Assembly: GCA_014376785.1 (NCBI GenBank)
Contig: JACMQW010000039.1
Coordinates: 1-61,438, forward strand
Reading direction: 5' to 3'
Length of the DNA stretch: 61,438 nucleotides
Source: Oligoflexia bacterium
Lineage (GTDB): Bacteria > Bdellovibrionota > UBA1018
The stretch's first letter is position 1, and each line of letters starts with the position of its first letter. Position numbers and translations under genes: made by a program. A model generated the notes under the pieces. It was not told the DNA's origin and did not search any database. It saw only the letters and a list, made by a program, of their open reading frames with translations. Below are positions 8,941-16,941 of this stretch, one piece after another.

Positions 8941-9500
8941 TGACGACCGCAGATGATGCGGTCATAAATTTTCAGAGACGAAAGCGAAAAACCAAACAGC
9001 AGCAGTACAAAAAATGCTGCGCCTTTTGGAAGATCGAGTTCTCGGATGTTCTGGAAGGAATTCACGAACAAATTATTGATGAAGATCCAGCTAAAGGTTC
9101 CCCACATGAATCCCGCGCCGAGCAAAGCGTCCATGCGGTTCGACTTCACAAAGTGGGAATAAACCATTCCCAAAACGCCAGAGATCGCGAGCATCAAAAC
9201 TGTTCCGATTAAAATCGCAGGCGTGATTCCAAAGGTCATGGCGTCGTTTCCAAGGATCGGTGCGGCCGGAATTTTAAACGGATACCAGAACTCAGTTCCG
9301 CTGAGTACGGCAAGAATGCCCGCGAAAACCCAAGCAATCAGCCCGGCAGTGATTCCCGCCATAGCTCCAGCGATCGTGCGAGGAAGATCGAAGATCAGCC
9401 AAGTTGCGATCAGGTCCATTTCTCCTTCTTCTTGAGGAACGGTGGAAGGAACGACCTGTTTTTTCGACTGATAGGTGTTTGCCATAGAGAACCCGATCAT
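8931..9500 (-). CDS. Small integral membrane protein, four predicted helices
   Basis: The 189-residue protein has a polar N-terminus and four hydrophobic stretches (about 42-66, 90-112, 125-146 and 155-175), ending in a basic tail. No recognised family motif was identified. A second in-frame ATG at 9485 could be the true start; neither has a strong ribosome-binding site. It is transcribed convergently with the coiled-coil gene and divergently from the amidohydrolase-like gene. Function unknown. Confidence 0.65.
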   Translation of the reverse strand: MIGFSMANTYQSKKQVVPSTVPQEEGEMDLIATWLIFDLPRTIAGAMAGITAGLIAWVFAGILAVLSGTEFWYPFKIPAAPILGNDAMTFGITPAILIGTVLMLAISGVLGMVYSHFVKSNRMDALLGAGFMWGTFSWIFINNLFVNSFQNIRELDLPKGAAFFVLLLFGFSLSSLKIYDRIICGRHRA

Positions 9501-9629
9501 AACTTGAGGGCTGGCCTAAAAAGAAGGACGAAAAAAGGAGATCTTCAGGTCTGCCCGTTCTCCGAATTCTTTCTCTAGCGCAGTGCACGAAGTCTCGAAA
9601 ATTTCTGCGTTTTCATTCACTCTCAGAAG

Positions 9630-10532
9630 ATGCCGATCATCGATTTCCAAACCCAGCTCTTTTCTGAACGCCTCGCGCAAGCCCTTCCGCCAGTGGCGCG
9701 AAAGTGGGGGAAGTTTTGGTCCAAACCCGCTTCCCGCGCACTCCACCGAGTTCAGCCATTCGTTCGTTTTCTTCACCCCATCGGAAAAGGCATTGTTGGG
9801 GAGATCGGCGCCCTGGCTCCGCTATCCCATCTTTTGTTCGAGTCTTCGCTCGAAGACCTCACCGATTCGATGGAACAATCGCATATCGATCGCTCCGTGG
9901 TGATGGGTGAGTTTGCGGGAGACGACCCGCGCTTTATTTCCACTCTGCGCATCGGTCGTCTTCCCGCGACGGAAGAGAAAAATCTCGCGACGAAATTTGA
10001 AGCGGCTCATGCAGCCGGAACGCGAATCCTCCAAATCCATCCCGCTGCGGATGGACTGGACCCAAGCACGAATGCGTATCAAGCCCAAGTATCCGCAGCT
10101 TCTGAGCGAGGATGGATCATCGTCCTTCAGACCGGCACTCCCCAAAGCCACATCGTTTATCGCCGGCCGGGGTTTGCAGACATCACGCGATTTAGAAAAA
10201 CTTTTTCAGAACACCCAAACACTCCGTTTGTCATCGCACGCATGAATTTCGATCGACCCGATCTGGCGCTCGACTTTGCTGATCTCTTTCCGAATCTCTA
10301 TCTGGAGACCTCTTGGCAGCCGACCGAAACCATCGGCGAGGCGGTTAGGCGCGTGGGATCCGAAAGGCTTCTCTTTGGTTCAGACTGGCCGATTCTAGGC
10401 AATAATCAGAAAGTCTGCATTCGGCGCATTCGAGACGCTGCCGAATCCCAACTCATCACTTCATCGGATTCAGAGCGCATCCTCGGATTAAACGCCGAGG
10501 CTCTCTTACGCAAAGTAGGGGAATCGAGATGA
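9630..10532 (+). CDS. Amidohydrolase_2-like TIM-barrel protein lacking metal-binding histidines
   Basis: The 300-residue protein has the overall pattern of metal-dependent amidohydrolases of the PF04909 type: an N-terminal strand IIDFQTQLF, a central IHP at 136-138, then VLQTGTP, and the C-terminal ERLLFGSDWPIL. The family's metal ligands are two His in DFHTH, one His in the HTG strand and one His in a later strand. Here these read Q7 and Q9, Q167 and R204, while D252 of FGSDWP is kept. It is therefore probably not a canonical metal-dependent hydrolase and may be a pseudoenzyme. Its stop overlaps the start of the creatininase-like gene (ATGA), so the two products likely work together. Confidence 0.75.
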   Translation: MPIIDFQTQLFSERLAQALPPVARKWGKFWSKPASRALHRVQPFVRFLHPIGKGIVGEIGALAPLSHLLFESSLEDLTDSMEQSHIDRSVVMGEFAGDDPRFISTLRIGRLPATEEKNLATKFEAAHAAGTRILQIHPAADGLDPSTNAYQAQVSAASERGWIIVLQTGTPQSHIVYRRPGFADITRFRKTFSEHPNTPFVIARMNFDRPDLALDFADLFPNLYLETSWQPTETIGEAVRRVGSERLLFGSDWPILGNNQKVCIRRIRDAAESQLITSSDSERILGLNAEALLRKVGESR

Positions 10533-11482
10533 CCGAAGGCCCTCGCACCGTGCGCTTAGACGCCCTCCGCGCTCCAGAGTTGCGAGCGCTTCCTACGGAC
10601 CGCACCGTTTTTCTGCTGCCCGTCGGTCCGATCGAGGATCATGGCGAAGCGCTGCCACTCGCGCTCGACTTAGAGGAGGCGGAAGCCATTTGCAAAGCTT
10701 GCGCAGAAATCCTCACGGCCGATGGATGGACCGTGGTGATTACTCCCCGAGCAGCTCTCGGAGTCGACTCCGACACTTCGGAGATCGCCATTCGAGTGCG
10801 GCCGCATGTTTTAAGAGATTACTTGGTCGACTTTTGTGACTCTCTTTTTCGTTCAGGTTTTCGCTATTTTATCGCGGTATCTGGGAATGCAGGACCCCGC
10901 CAGCTCACGACGATCGAAGACGCGGGAAAATTTCTGCGGAAACGCCATCTGCGTTTTGGGATCTTTCCGAAATCGAATACTCCGCTCCTGGTTTCAGGAT
11001 CATCGGTGGTGTTTGATAGCGAAGAAAAATCGATGTCCCCCTTCGCGATGCTCCCGCCAGAACACGGGGGCGCGCGCGACGCGAGCATCGCCCTAGCCCT
11101 TGCGAGCGGTGCAAATCAGGCTCTCGATCATGCGCTGATCGAAGCCTGTCCGGCCGTCGCAGCGGAAGGCGGACTTTTTTCCCGCTGGAGAAAGTGGCGG
11201 CGCGGTGAAGTGCGGGGCTACTGGGGAAATCCGAAACTCGGTACGGCTGCGGATGGACATGCGCGCATTCTCGAAAAAGCGCGAACGATCAGCGTAAAGT
11301 TTAAGGCGGCAACCGAAGGCGGAAACGGCAGACACATTTTCAAATCGTGGTACTCCGTAGTGCCTTCGAATCAGAGTCTATTTCGTGTCTGGCTCTTAGT
11401 CGGCTTGCTCGCGATACTACTCGGTGCTTGGACTTTTTATTCACTCCAGCTCTTTTTAGTCGGTGCGGATTTCGCGAACTAG
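10529..11482 (+). CDS. Creatininase-family protein with degenerate active site and C-terminal membrane anchor
   Basis: The 317-residue protein matches the creatininase/MftE fold at LLPVGPIEDHGEALPLALD (E36, H38 and D47 correspond to conserved metal ligands). Other family motifs are changed: the usual NGHGGN reads SGNAGP at 118-123, and the usual HAGE reads HGGA at 179-182. At least two expected ligands are thus missing. A hydrophobic helix near the C-terminus (about 286-310) suggests attachment to the inner membrane, which is unusual for this normally soluble family. It is coupled to the amidohydrolase-like gene upstream. Its stop lies inside a shared CTAG with the stop of the convergent gene. 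Confidence 0.75.
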   Translation: MTEGPRTVRLDALRAPELRALPTDRTVFLLPVGPIEDHGEALPLALDLEEAEAICKACAEILTADGWTVVITPRAALGVDSDTSEIAIRVRPHVLRDYLVDFCDSLFRSGFRYFIAVSGNAGPRQLTTIEDAGKFLRKRHLRFGIFPKSNTPLLVSGSSVVFDSEEKSMSPFAMLPPEHGGARDASIALALASGANQALDHALIEACPAVAAEGGLFSRWRKWRRGEVRGYWGNPKLGTAADGHARILEKARTISVKFKAATEGGNGRHIFKSWYSVVPSNQSLFRVWLLVGLLAILLGAWTFYSLQLFLVGADFAN

Positions 11483-12006
11483 CGATTCTTTTTAGCTGCG
11501 AGCTGGAAATGATTGTTTTCGATGTCGGTCCCGAGAAGCATCTCGGCCCAAACCATTCCTTCGCCCTCTTCACCCTTTTTATCAAAGCGGATGCCTTGGC
11601 CGACAGGGATGGTGATCAGCACGCCATCTGAGTTGGCAGTGAGGATGGCCGTTCCTTCGTCGGACGAAAAAACACATTCCATTCGTTTTCGGTTCGGAGC
11701 TCGGCAAATCGCGGACGCCTCGGCCTCGACGGTTTTTTCTTCGCGAATATCAAGAATGGTCGCCTTCCACTTCGCGGTGAGGAGTCCGCTCGTGTTTTTT
11801 GCGAGCGTGAGTTTGGCTTTCGTCACCATCTGAAGGGGGAAATCCTTCAATTGCTTCGTTGAATAATTCACCGTGAAGACGAGTTCGTGTCCACGTTCCG
11901 GGATCAACTTAGAGGCGGATCTGCTCGCCATAGGTTTCGGGATGGAAGCGAATACGGAGGTCGTAGCGGCTAGCGAAAGGGCAACGAAAATGATCGAGCG
12001 AAGCAT
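11479..12006 (-). CDS. Exported hypothetical protein
   Basis: The 175-residue protein has an N-terminal signal peptide (about 1-20, cleavage likely after VFA). The mature part is beta-rich, with two cysteines (CRAP and MECVF) about ten residues apart that could form a disulfide. No family was recognised. The coding end overlaps the creatininase-like gene by four bases tail to tail. It is probably periplasmic or outer-membrane-associated. Confidence 0.6.
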   Translation of the reverse strand: MLRSIIFVALSLAATTSVFASIPKPMASRSASKLIPERGHELVFTVNYSTKQLKDFPLQMVTKAKLTLAKNTSGLLTAKWKATILDIREEKTVEAEASAICRAPNRKRMECVFSSDEGTAILTANSDGVLITIPVGQGIRFDKKGEEGEGMVWAEMLLGTDIENNHFQLAAKKNR

Positions 12007-12124
12007 CCGGGAACCCTCCTCAGGGGAGACCCTTTTACCAGATCTGGATCATTTTAGTCAAGAAATACGGACAAATTTCAGGTGCCGTTCAAGCTCTTAC
12101 AAGTGGTTGAAAGATTTGGCTTTT

Positions 12125-12931
12125 TTAGTTTCCGACGGTCGAGTGCTTCGGCTGTTTGAAATAAATTTCTCGGTGGATGGCTTCCTTCGCGACGCCTTTT
12201 TCGGTGAGGAATGCGCGAACCTCATCGATCATCTGCCCGGCCCCACACATGTAAAATTCGGTGTCCGTCCAAGGATAAGTCGTATCCAATGTGCGAAGGT
12301 AGTCGGTCACGCGTCCTTTGAATCCCGGCCAAGCACCCTTAGGCTGCGAAACGCAAGCAACCCACTCCGCCTCAAAACGGTTTCCACTCTCTCCAGAGTA
12401 AAGTTTTTTTGAGAGCTCTTGCTCGTAAAGCAACTCGTCCTCATCTCGTATTCCAAGCAAGCAGAGGATGCTTTTCGGCGGAACGTCGTGGAATTCTTTT
12501 GAGAGCATCATCGAGCGAAAAGGCGCGATTCCGGTGCCAGTCGCGATGAAACAGACATTTTTCACGGAAGAAGTTTTATACGTGAAGTCTCCGTAAGGCG
12601 CGAAACCCTTAAAGGTGTCTCCGTTTCGAAGGTTGTTCAGATAATTCGAGCCGGGGCCGCCGTCGACAACCTTGATGCAGAGTTCCACCGGCCGCACTTC
12701 TGGTGCTGATGCAATCGAATAGGCACGTCGAAGGTCTCGCCCATTCGGACCCGCGCCGGGAATGACGATGCTAATGTACTGACCGCCTTGAAAGTAAAAA
12801 GGCTCTGTCGGCGCAGGTTTAGCCGGATCCAATGAGGGAATCGGCACGGCATCGAACGAAAGTTCGAAGACGGTAGAGGTGATCGAACGATGCGACAAAA
12901 CAGTACAAAGGTAGTGGGTGACGGCTGCCAT
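12125..12931 (-). CDS. Ferredoxin/flavodoxin-NADP+ reductase-type oxidoreductase
   Basis: The 268-residue protein has the two-domain FNR fold. The FAD-binding motif is RRAYSIAS (RxYS) in the first half, and the nucleotide-binding motif is IATGTGIAPFRSM in the second, with a C-terminal MCGAGQMIDEVRAFL. No iron-sulfur cluster motif is visible, so it would need a separate electron carrier. Such enzymes shuttle electrons between NAD(P)H and ferredoxin, flavodoxin or a hydroxylase. The physiological partner cannot be deduced from neighbours. It lies 26 bases downstream of the FecR-like gene on the same strand but is not obviously part of that module. Confidence 0.85.
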   Translation of the reverse strand: MAAVTHYLCTVLSHRSITSTVFELSFDAVPIPSLDPAKPAPTEPFYFQGGQYISIVIPGAGPNGRDLRRAYSIASAPEVRPVELCIKVVDGGPGSNYLNNLRNGDTFKGFAPYGDFTYKTSSVKNVCFIATGTGIAPFRSMMLSKEFHDVPPKSILCLLGIRDEDELLYEQELSKKLYSGESGNRFEAEWVACVSQPKGAWPGFKGRVTDYLRTLDTTYPWTDTEFYMCGAGQMIDEVRAFLTEKGVAKEAIHREIYFKQPKHSTVGN

Positions 12932-12957
12932 AGCACCGTCAACCTAACGGAATTCCC

Positions 12958-14529
12958 CTAGGGAGTCACGGTGATCTTAAATCCTGCACCGGCTGGGCTT
13001 TTTCCGCCCCCGCCGATCGCACGCACGCGCCAATAGTAAGCAGCCGGTTTCAAATTTTTAAAGAGGAGGAAGTTATCGTCCCGCTGCACGGTCACTCGTC
13101 TTAAAATTTGGCGAAAGTCCGCATCTCCCGCGATTTCGAATTCGTAGGATTGCGTGAAGGTCGTTCGTTGCCAAGAAAAGAGAACGCCCTTTTGCCGAAC
13201 GACTTCAGGATCAGCGAGAGAAATGCTTTCTCCGTTCTTCGGCATCGTTTGGGCGGGAGAGTTAAAGGCGAAGAGAAAATTCTGATTCTTCGATACCGCG
13301 CTGTAACCGTTAGGATATTCGGCGCGAACTTGATAGGTCAGTGCCGCTGAATCAATTTTCCCCTTAGGAACGTCGTAGCTCGCTCCCTTCACCATTTCGT
13401 CGATAATGGCTAAGCCGGCCGGGTTTTTCACGACCAACCGATAGGTATCTCGCCCTTCAAGTTGTTTCCAACGGAGCTTCACACCGAAATCTTTCAGGCG
13501 CTTTCCTTGGAACTTATTCGATTCGATCGGCTCGCCACCCACGAGAGGTTTGTCGACATCGATTCCGATAAAATCCCCTTGGACAGAAAAGTTCGTCCGT
13601 AATCCACGACCGATCGGTGAGTCATCAGGGTTTTTAATTTCCACGCGGTAATTTCCCGGCTTTTCAAACGTCGCGAGTAGACCTCCGCGCCCCCTATTCG
13701 CCGTCACTTTTTTCCGGAGGAGTTCTCTTCCTTCTCCGTTCGTCAGAACCACAATCGCAGCCGTCGTCGGATTTTCGGTAGATTCGAAGATGATCGCCTG
13801 CTTTACGGGAGGAAGATTTCCCTCAGGAAGCGCGAAGACTTCGCCGGCTTTCGGTTGGGTGATTCGGACCGACCCTGCTTTCATACTTTCCGGGGTGGGG
13901 CTAGGAGCGGGCTCAGGGCTTGGCTCTGGAGAAGGCTCTGGACTGGGTTCTGGGGTCGGAACCGGCGAAGGTTCGGCAATTGGAGCGGGCGACGGAGGTG
14001 CCGCTATCGGTGACTCCACCGGCGCCGGACGAGGATTTGTCCGCGCGATGGGTTGACCGCCTCTTCGAACGACAATTTGAGGTTTGGTTTGCTCACTCTT
14101 CACATTCCCCGCCACGATATCGACCAAAACTCGGCGCTGGATTCCCGTCACTCCGCTCACATTTTCGAAAGTAAGGCGAATGAGGGAGCCCGGATCCATC
14201 TCAAGCAAACTTCCGTCTAAAAATTCAATCGTCGCGTGGTCACTCGGGCCCGTCATAACCGTGTCTTCGTTGAACAGATCGGAACTTTGTTTTGCGTCTA
14301 AGAATTCGAGAGAATCTTTCGGCTGGCGTTTTAATTGCCCCGTAACGGACTTCGTAACTCCGACCTTTTCCCCCGTTTGGGTTCCGAATTTAAAAATAAG
14401 GGATTTCAGCGAAATTCCGGAAAAATAAAGACCTACCGAACCAAGCAAGAGGATCACGAGTAGAACGACTAAGGCCGTTCGGCCGCGATGAGAACCGTCG
14501 CTCGGTGGTATGGAATTTTCTTCAGTCAT
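12958..14529 (-). CDS. FecR-domain membrane protein with Pro-rich linker and Ig/fibronectin-like C-terminal repeats
   Basis: The 523-residue protein has one membrane helix (about 18-37). A FecR-like domain follows at about 57-142, with GDxxxT-like NEDTVMTGPSDHATIEFLDGS. A Pro/Glu/Ser linker (about 160-215) contains a PEPS tetrapeptide repeat. The rest resembles two or three Ig/fibronectin-type modules, the last ending in YYWRVRAIGGGG. The bulk is predicted to be periplasmic. Its start overlaps the stop of the SpoIIE phosphatase (ATGA), so it is likely a partner in the same signalling system. FecR domains in the classical system transmit outer-membrane signals to a sigma factor; here no sigma factor is adjacent. 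Confidence 0.8.
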   Translation of the reverse strand: MTEENSIPPSDGSHRGRTALVVLLVILLLGSVGLYFSGISLKSLIFKFGTQTGEKVGVTKSVTGQLKRQPKDSLEFLDAKQSSDLFNEDTVMTGPSDHATIEFLDGSLLEMDPGSLIRLTFENVSGVTGIQRRVLVDIVAGNVKSEQTKPQIVVRRGGQPIARTNPRPAPVESPIAAPPSPAPIAEPSPVPTPEPSPEPSPEPSPEPAPSPTPESMKAGSVRITQPKAGEVFALPEGNLPPVKQAIIFESTENPTTAAIVVLTNGEGRELLRKKVTANRGRGGLLATFEKPGNYRVEIKNPDDSPIGRGLRTNFSVQGDFIGIDVDKPLVGGEPIESNKFQGKRLKDFGVKLRWKQLEGRDTYRLVVKNPAGLAIIDEMVKGASYDVPKGKIDSAALTYQVRAEYPNGYSAVSKNQNFLFAFNSPAQTMPKNGESISLADPEVVRQKGVLFSWQRTTFTQSYEFEIAGDADFRQILRRVTVQRDDNFLLFKNLKPAAYYWRVRAIGGGGKSPAGAGFKITVTP

Positions 14530-16412
14530 TTTTTCTCCAGAATCCGAATCGATGCGAGGGTGACGTCATCGTCAAGGGTTTTTTCAGTGCCGTTATAATT
14601 CATGTAAGCGATTTTCAATGCATCGATGACCGCGCGTGGGCCACCCGCTAGGCTTGACTCAACGACTTCTTTCACTCGCTTCTTGCCGTATTGCTCGCCG
14701 CCTAGATTTTTATTTTCCATCAACCCATCGGTGTAGAGAAGAAGAATATCTCCCACATCCATTGGCGCATTCATTTCCGGATAGACTCCAGATTCTTCCA
14801 CTTCTCCGACTCGGTTGCCTTTCGGCATCAGGGACTTCAACTGGAACTTATCGCCCGACTTTCGAAAGAGCCAGGGTGGGTTGTGCCCCGCATTTGCGTA
14901 CGTGATGACGTTCGTTTCTAAATCCAGTACTCCGATAAAGAAAGTCATCATGATTTTCGTCGTAGCAGCATCGAAAACGACACGATTTGTGTAAGACATC
15001 ATTTCACCCGGCGAGAGGACGTAAGTAGGGTTTTCCTGCGCCATTTTCGCAATGACCGAGAAACAACTCCTCGCGGAAGCCGTGATGAGAGCGGAAGGAA
15101 CGCCATGTCCGGTTGCATCGGCAATCATCAAACAGAGTTTGTTTTTGATTCGGAAAAATCCCCACCAGTCTCCTCCGCATTCGGAAGCGGATTGGTAACT
15201 GCCAATAATTTCGACATCATCGTCTCGGTACTCCGGTGGCGGAATCAGGCTTTCCTGAACTGCGGCCGCGACCTTGAGTTCTTCCTGCATGTGAGCCTTC
15301 TGAACCTGTTCAACGATGAGGCCTTGGATCTTTTTCGACATGATGCCGAACGAATGGGCGAGAGCTCCCACTTCGTCCTTGGTGGTGATTTTCGAGTCGA
15401 CGTTGAACTCTCCACGCGCCACCTGCGCCGTTGCAAACGTCAGGCGTTTCAGCGGTTTCGTGATGGAATTAGAGAAAACAATGGCGAAAAGAATCGCCGC
15501 CACAATCGAAATCAGACCCAGGAGGGTCAGCCTTTCACCTAATGTGAAAGCAGCCGCCATCGCTTTTCGTTTCTCAATCTGGGTCATGACGATCGGCCCG
15601 ATCGGAAGTTTGCGGTAAGCACTGAGATAGGATGTCCCGTCAATTTCGAATTCTTTCGTGCCGGTGCTGAGTTTTGCCGCAGCCGCACTTTGGAAAATCG
15701 GGTCTGAAGAAGCATCGGGATTTCTAGAGGCTCGTTCGGGATCGGTCGAGGCAAGCACTCGTCCGTCGGCTGAGGTGATAGTGGTTTGTCCGAATCGTGC
15801 ATTTCGAATGAGCGTCCTGGAATCAATGAGGGCCAGCGCAACGGGTAACCCTTTATCAAAATCTTTTAATCCGACATCTCCAAAAGCGACGAGGAGCAGG
15901 GGTGGAAGGCCCGGCCTCGAGTAATTCTCAAAGACCGCATTCGATAAGAGTAAACGTTCTCTTAACCCTTTAAAGAACGTCGAATCGAAACCGAGCTTTT
16001 CCGGATCAAGCCCGAGGTCTGCGATCGCTTTGGGATTCACATCTTTCGTCAATGGGCTGACGTCCCCACTCGGAGGGATGAGATAGGATAAGAAAACCGC
16101 CGCTTCCTCTTGGCCACGGGCGAGATTTTTCAGATTTTCCGCTTGAACGGCGTTAATCGGCAGTCGCGGGTCAAACGTCGTTAGGTAGAGCCGAAGATTA
16201 TCTCGGACCGGTCGAACTTTCTCGGTAAAATCCTGACCCGCGATGTACGCTTCCAGTGATTGCAATTGGAAGGTGTAAGCCTGCTTATCCTCGACCACGA
16301 GCTTCACGGCTGAGTAGCTCAGAAACCCGACAATGGCGAAGAAGAGCAAGCTCAGGCTCAAAACGAGTTTGGTTCCGAGTGAGAATTTGACTCGAAAGTT
16401 CTGTTGCTCCAT
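14526..16412 (-). CDS. Membrane sensor serine phosphatase: Cache-like sensor, HAMP, PP2C/SpoIIE
   Basis: The 628-residue protein has membrane helix 1 (about 14-37), a roughly 250-residue extracytoplasmic sensor region, helix 2 (about 294-315), a HAMP domain (about 315-368) and an RsbU/SpoIIE-type PP2C phosphatase (about 385-628). Metal-binding aspartates are visible in GGDWW (D415) and in ADATGHG (D432). The family dephosphorylates phospho-Ser/Thr on STAS-domain anti-anti-sigma proteins. A STAS-containing protein is encoded divergently 64 bases away, which supports this role here. The FecR-like gene is coupled downstream. The sensed signal is unknown. Confidence 0.88.
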   Translation of the reverse strand: MEQQNFRVKFSLGTKLVLSLSLLFFAIVGFLSYSAVKLVVEDKQAYTFQLQSLEAYIAGQDFTEKVRPVRDNLRLYLTTFDPRLPINAVQAENLKNLARGQEEAAVFLSYLIPPSGDVSPLTKDVNPKAIADLGLDPEKLGFDSTFFKGLRERLLLSNAVFENYSRPGLPPLLLVAFGDVGLKDFDKGLPVALALIDSRTLIRNARFGQTTITSADGRVLASTDPERASRNPDASSDPIFQSAAAAKLSTGTKEFEIDGTSYLSAYRKLPIGPIVMTQIEKRKAMAAAFTLGERLTLLGLISIVAAILFAIVFSNSITKPLKRLTFATAQVARGEFNVDSKITTKDEVGALAHSFGIMSKKIQGLIVEQVQKAHMQEELKVAAAVQESLIPPPEYRDDDVEIIGSYQSASECGGDWWGFFRIKNKLCLMIADATGHGVPSALITASARSCFSVIAKMAQENPTYVLSPGEMMSYTNRVVFDAATTKIMMTFFIGVLDLETNVITYANAGHNPPWLFRKSGDKFQLKSLMPKGNRVGEVEESGVYPEMNAPMDVGDILLLYTDGLMENKNLGGEQYGKKRVKEVVESSLAGGPRAVIDALKIAYMNYNGTEKTLDDDVTLASIRILEKK

Positions 16413-16476
16413 AATTAAAGTCTTCCCGTAATTTAAATAGATTTCAATACATTACGGCTTCTGCCGAGGTAAATTC
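16413..16476. promoter_or_regulatory. Divergent control region between phosphatase and STAS genes
   Basis: This 64-base AT-rich gap separates divergently transcribed signalling genes and must hold both promoters or one shared regulatory site. A good ribosome-binding site (GAGG) precedes the plus-strand ATG at 16477. No clear sigma-70 or sigma-54 element could be assigned. Confidence 0.35.
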
Positions 16477-16941
16477 ATGATCAAGGTCGCGAAAGAAGTT
16501 AACGGCACTACGCTCACGCTCCGACTTTCCGGTTCCATAGAAGAGACGGTGAACCTAGACGAAATGGTCGGCGCAACTCCGGCGGAGATTCGCGTCGACT
16601 GCAAAGAGATTACTCGGATCAATTCCGTGGGAGTGAAGGGCTGGATCAAATATTTCCAACTCCTTCAGTCGAAAAATACCAAGCTCACTTTTTTCCAATG
16701 TTCGACCGCCATTGTCGAACAGATCAACCTCATCTCAAATTTTACCTGCGGTGGAACGGTGGAGTCGATTTACGTTCCCTTCGCTTGCACGAACTGCAAG
16801 GCGGAACTCATCGCTCTGTTTCGAACCACTGACCTTAATGCGGATGCCATTCAGCTTCCGGAGTTGAAGTGCACGAAATGTTCGGGCAAAGCCGTTTTCG
16901 ATGACATCGAAGAAGAGTACTTTTCGTTCTTATCGCGCTAA
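16477..16941 (+). CDS. STAS-domain protein with C-terminal zinc ribbon
   Basis: The 154-residue protein has a STAS-like domain (about 1-98), in which TRINSVGVKGW places Ser50 at the position usually phosphorylated in anti-anti-sigma factors. After it come two CxxC pairs (C104/C107 and C132/C135), a probable four-cysteine zinc ribbon. A STAS domain fused to a zinc ribbon is not the usual RsbV-like architecture. The next gene overlaps by one base (TAATG) and encodes an HATPase protein, the natural kinase/antagonist of STAS proteins. The divergent gene encodes a SpoIIE-type phosphatase. The STAS assignment rests on pattern and context. Confidence 0.7.
   Translation: MIKVAKEVNGTTLTLRLSGSIEETVNLDEMVGATPAEIRVDCKEITRINSVGVKGWIKYFQLLQSKNTKLTFFQCSTAIVEQINLISNFTCGGTVESIYVPFACTNCKAELIALFRTTDLNADAIQLPELKCTKCSGKAVFDDIEEEYFSFLSR

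Noticed and set aside
13880-13985. Tandem repeat in the FecR-like gene (PEPS-type)
   Set aside because: It is an in-frame Pro-Glu-Pro-Ser linker within one protein, not a CRISPR or mobile repeat.
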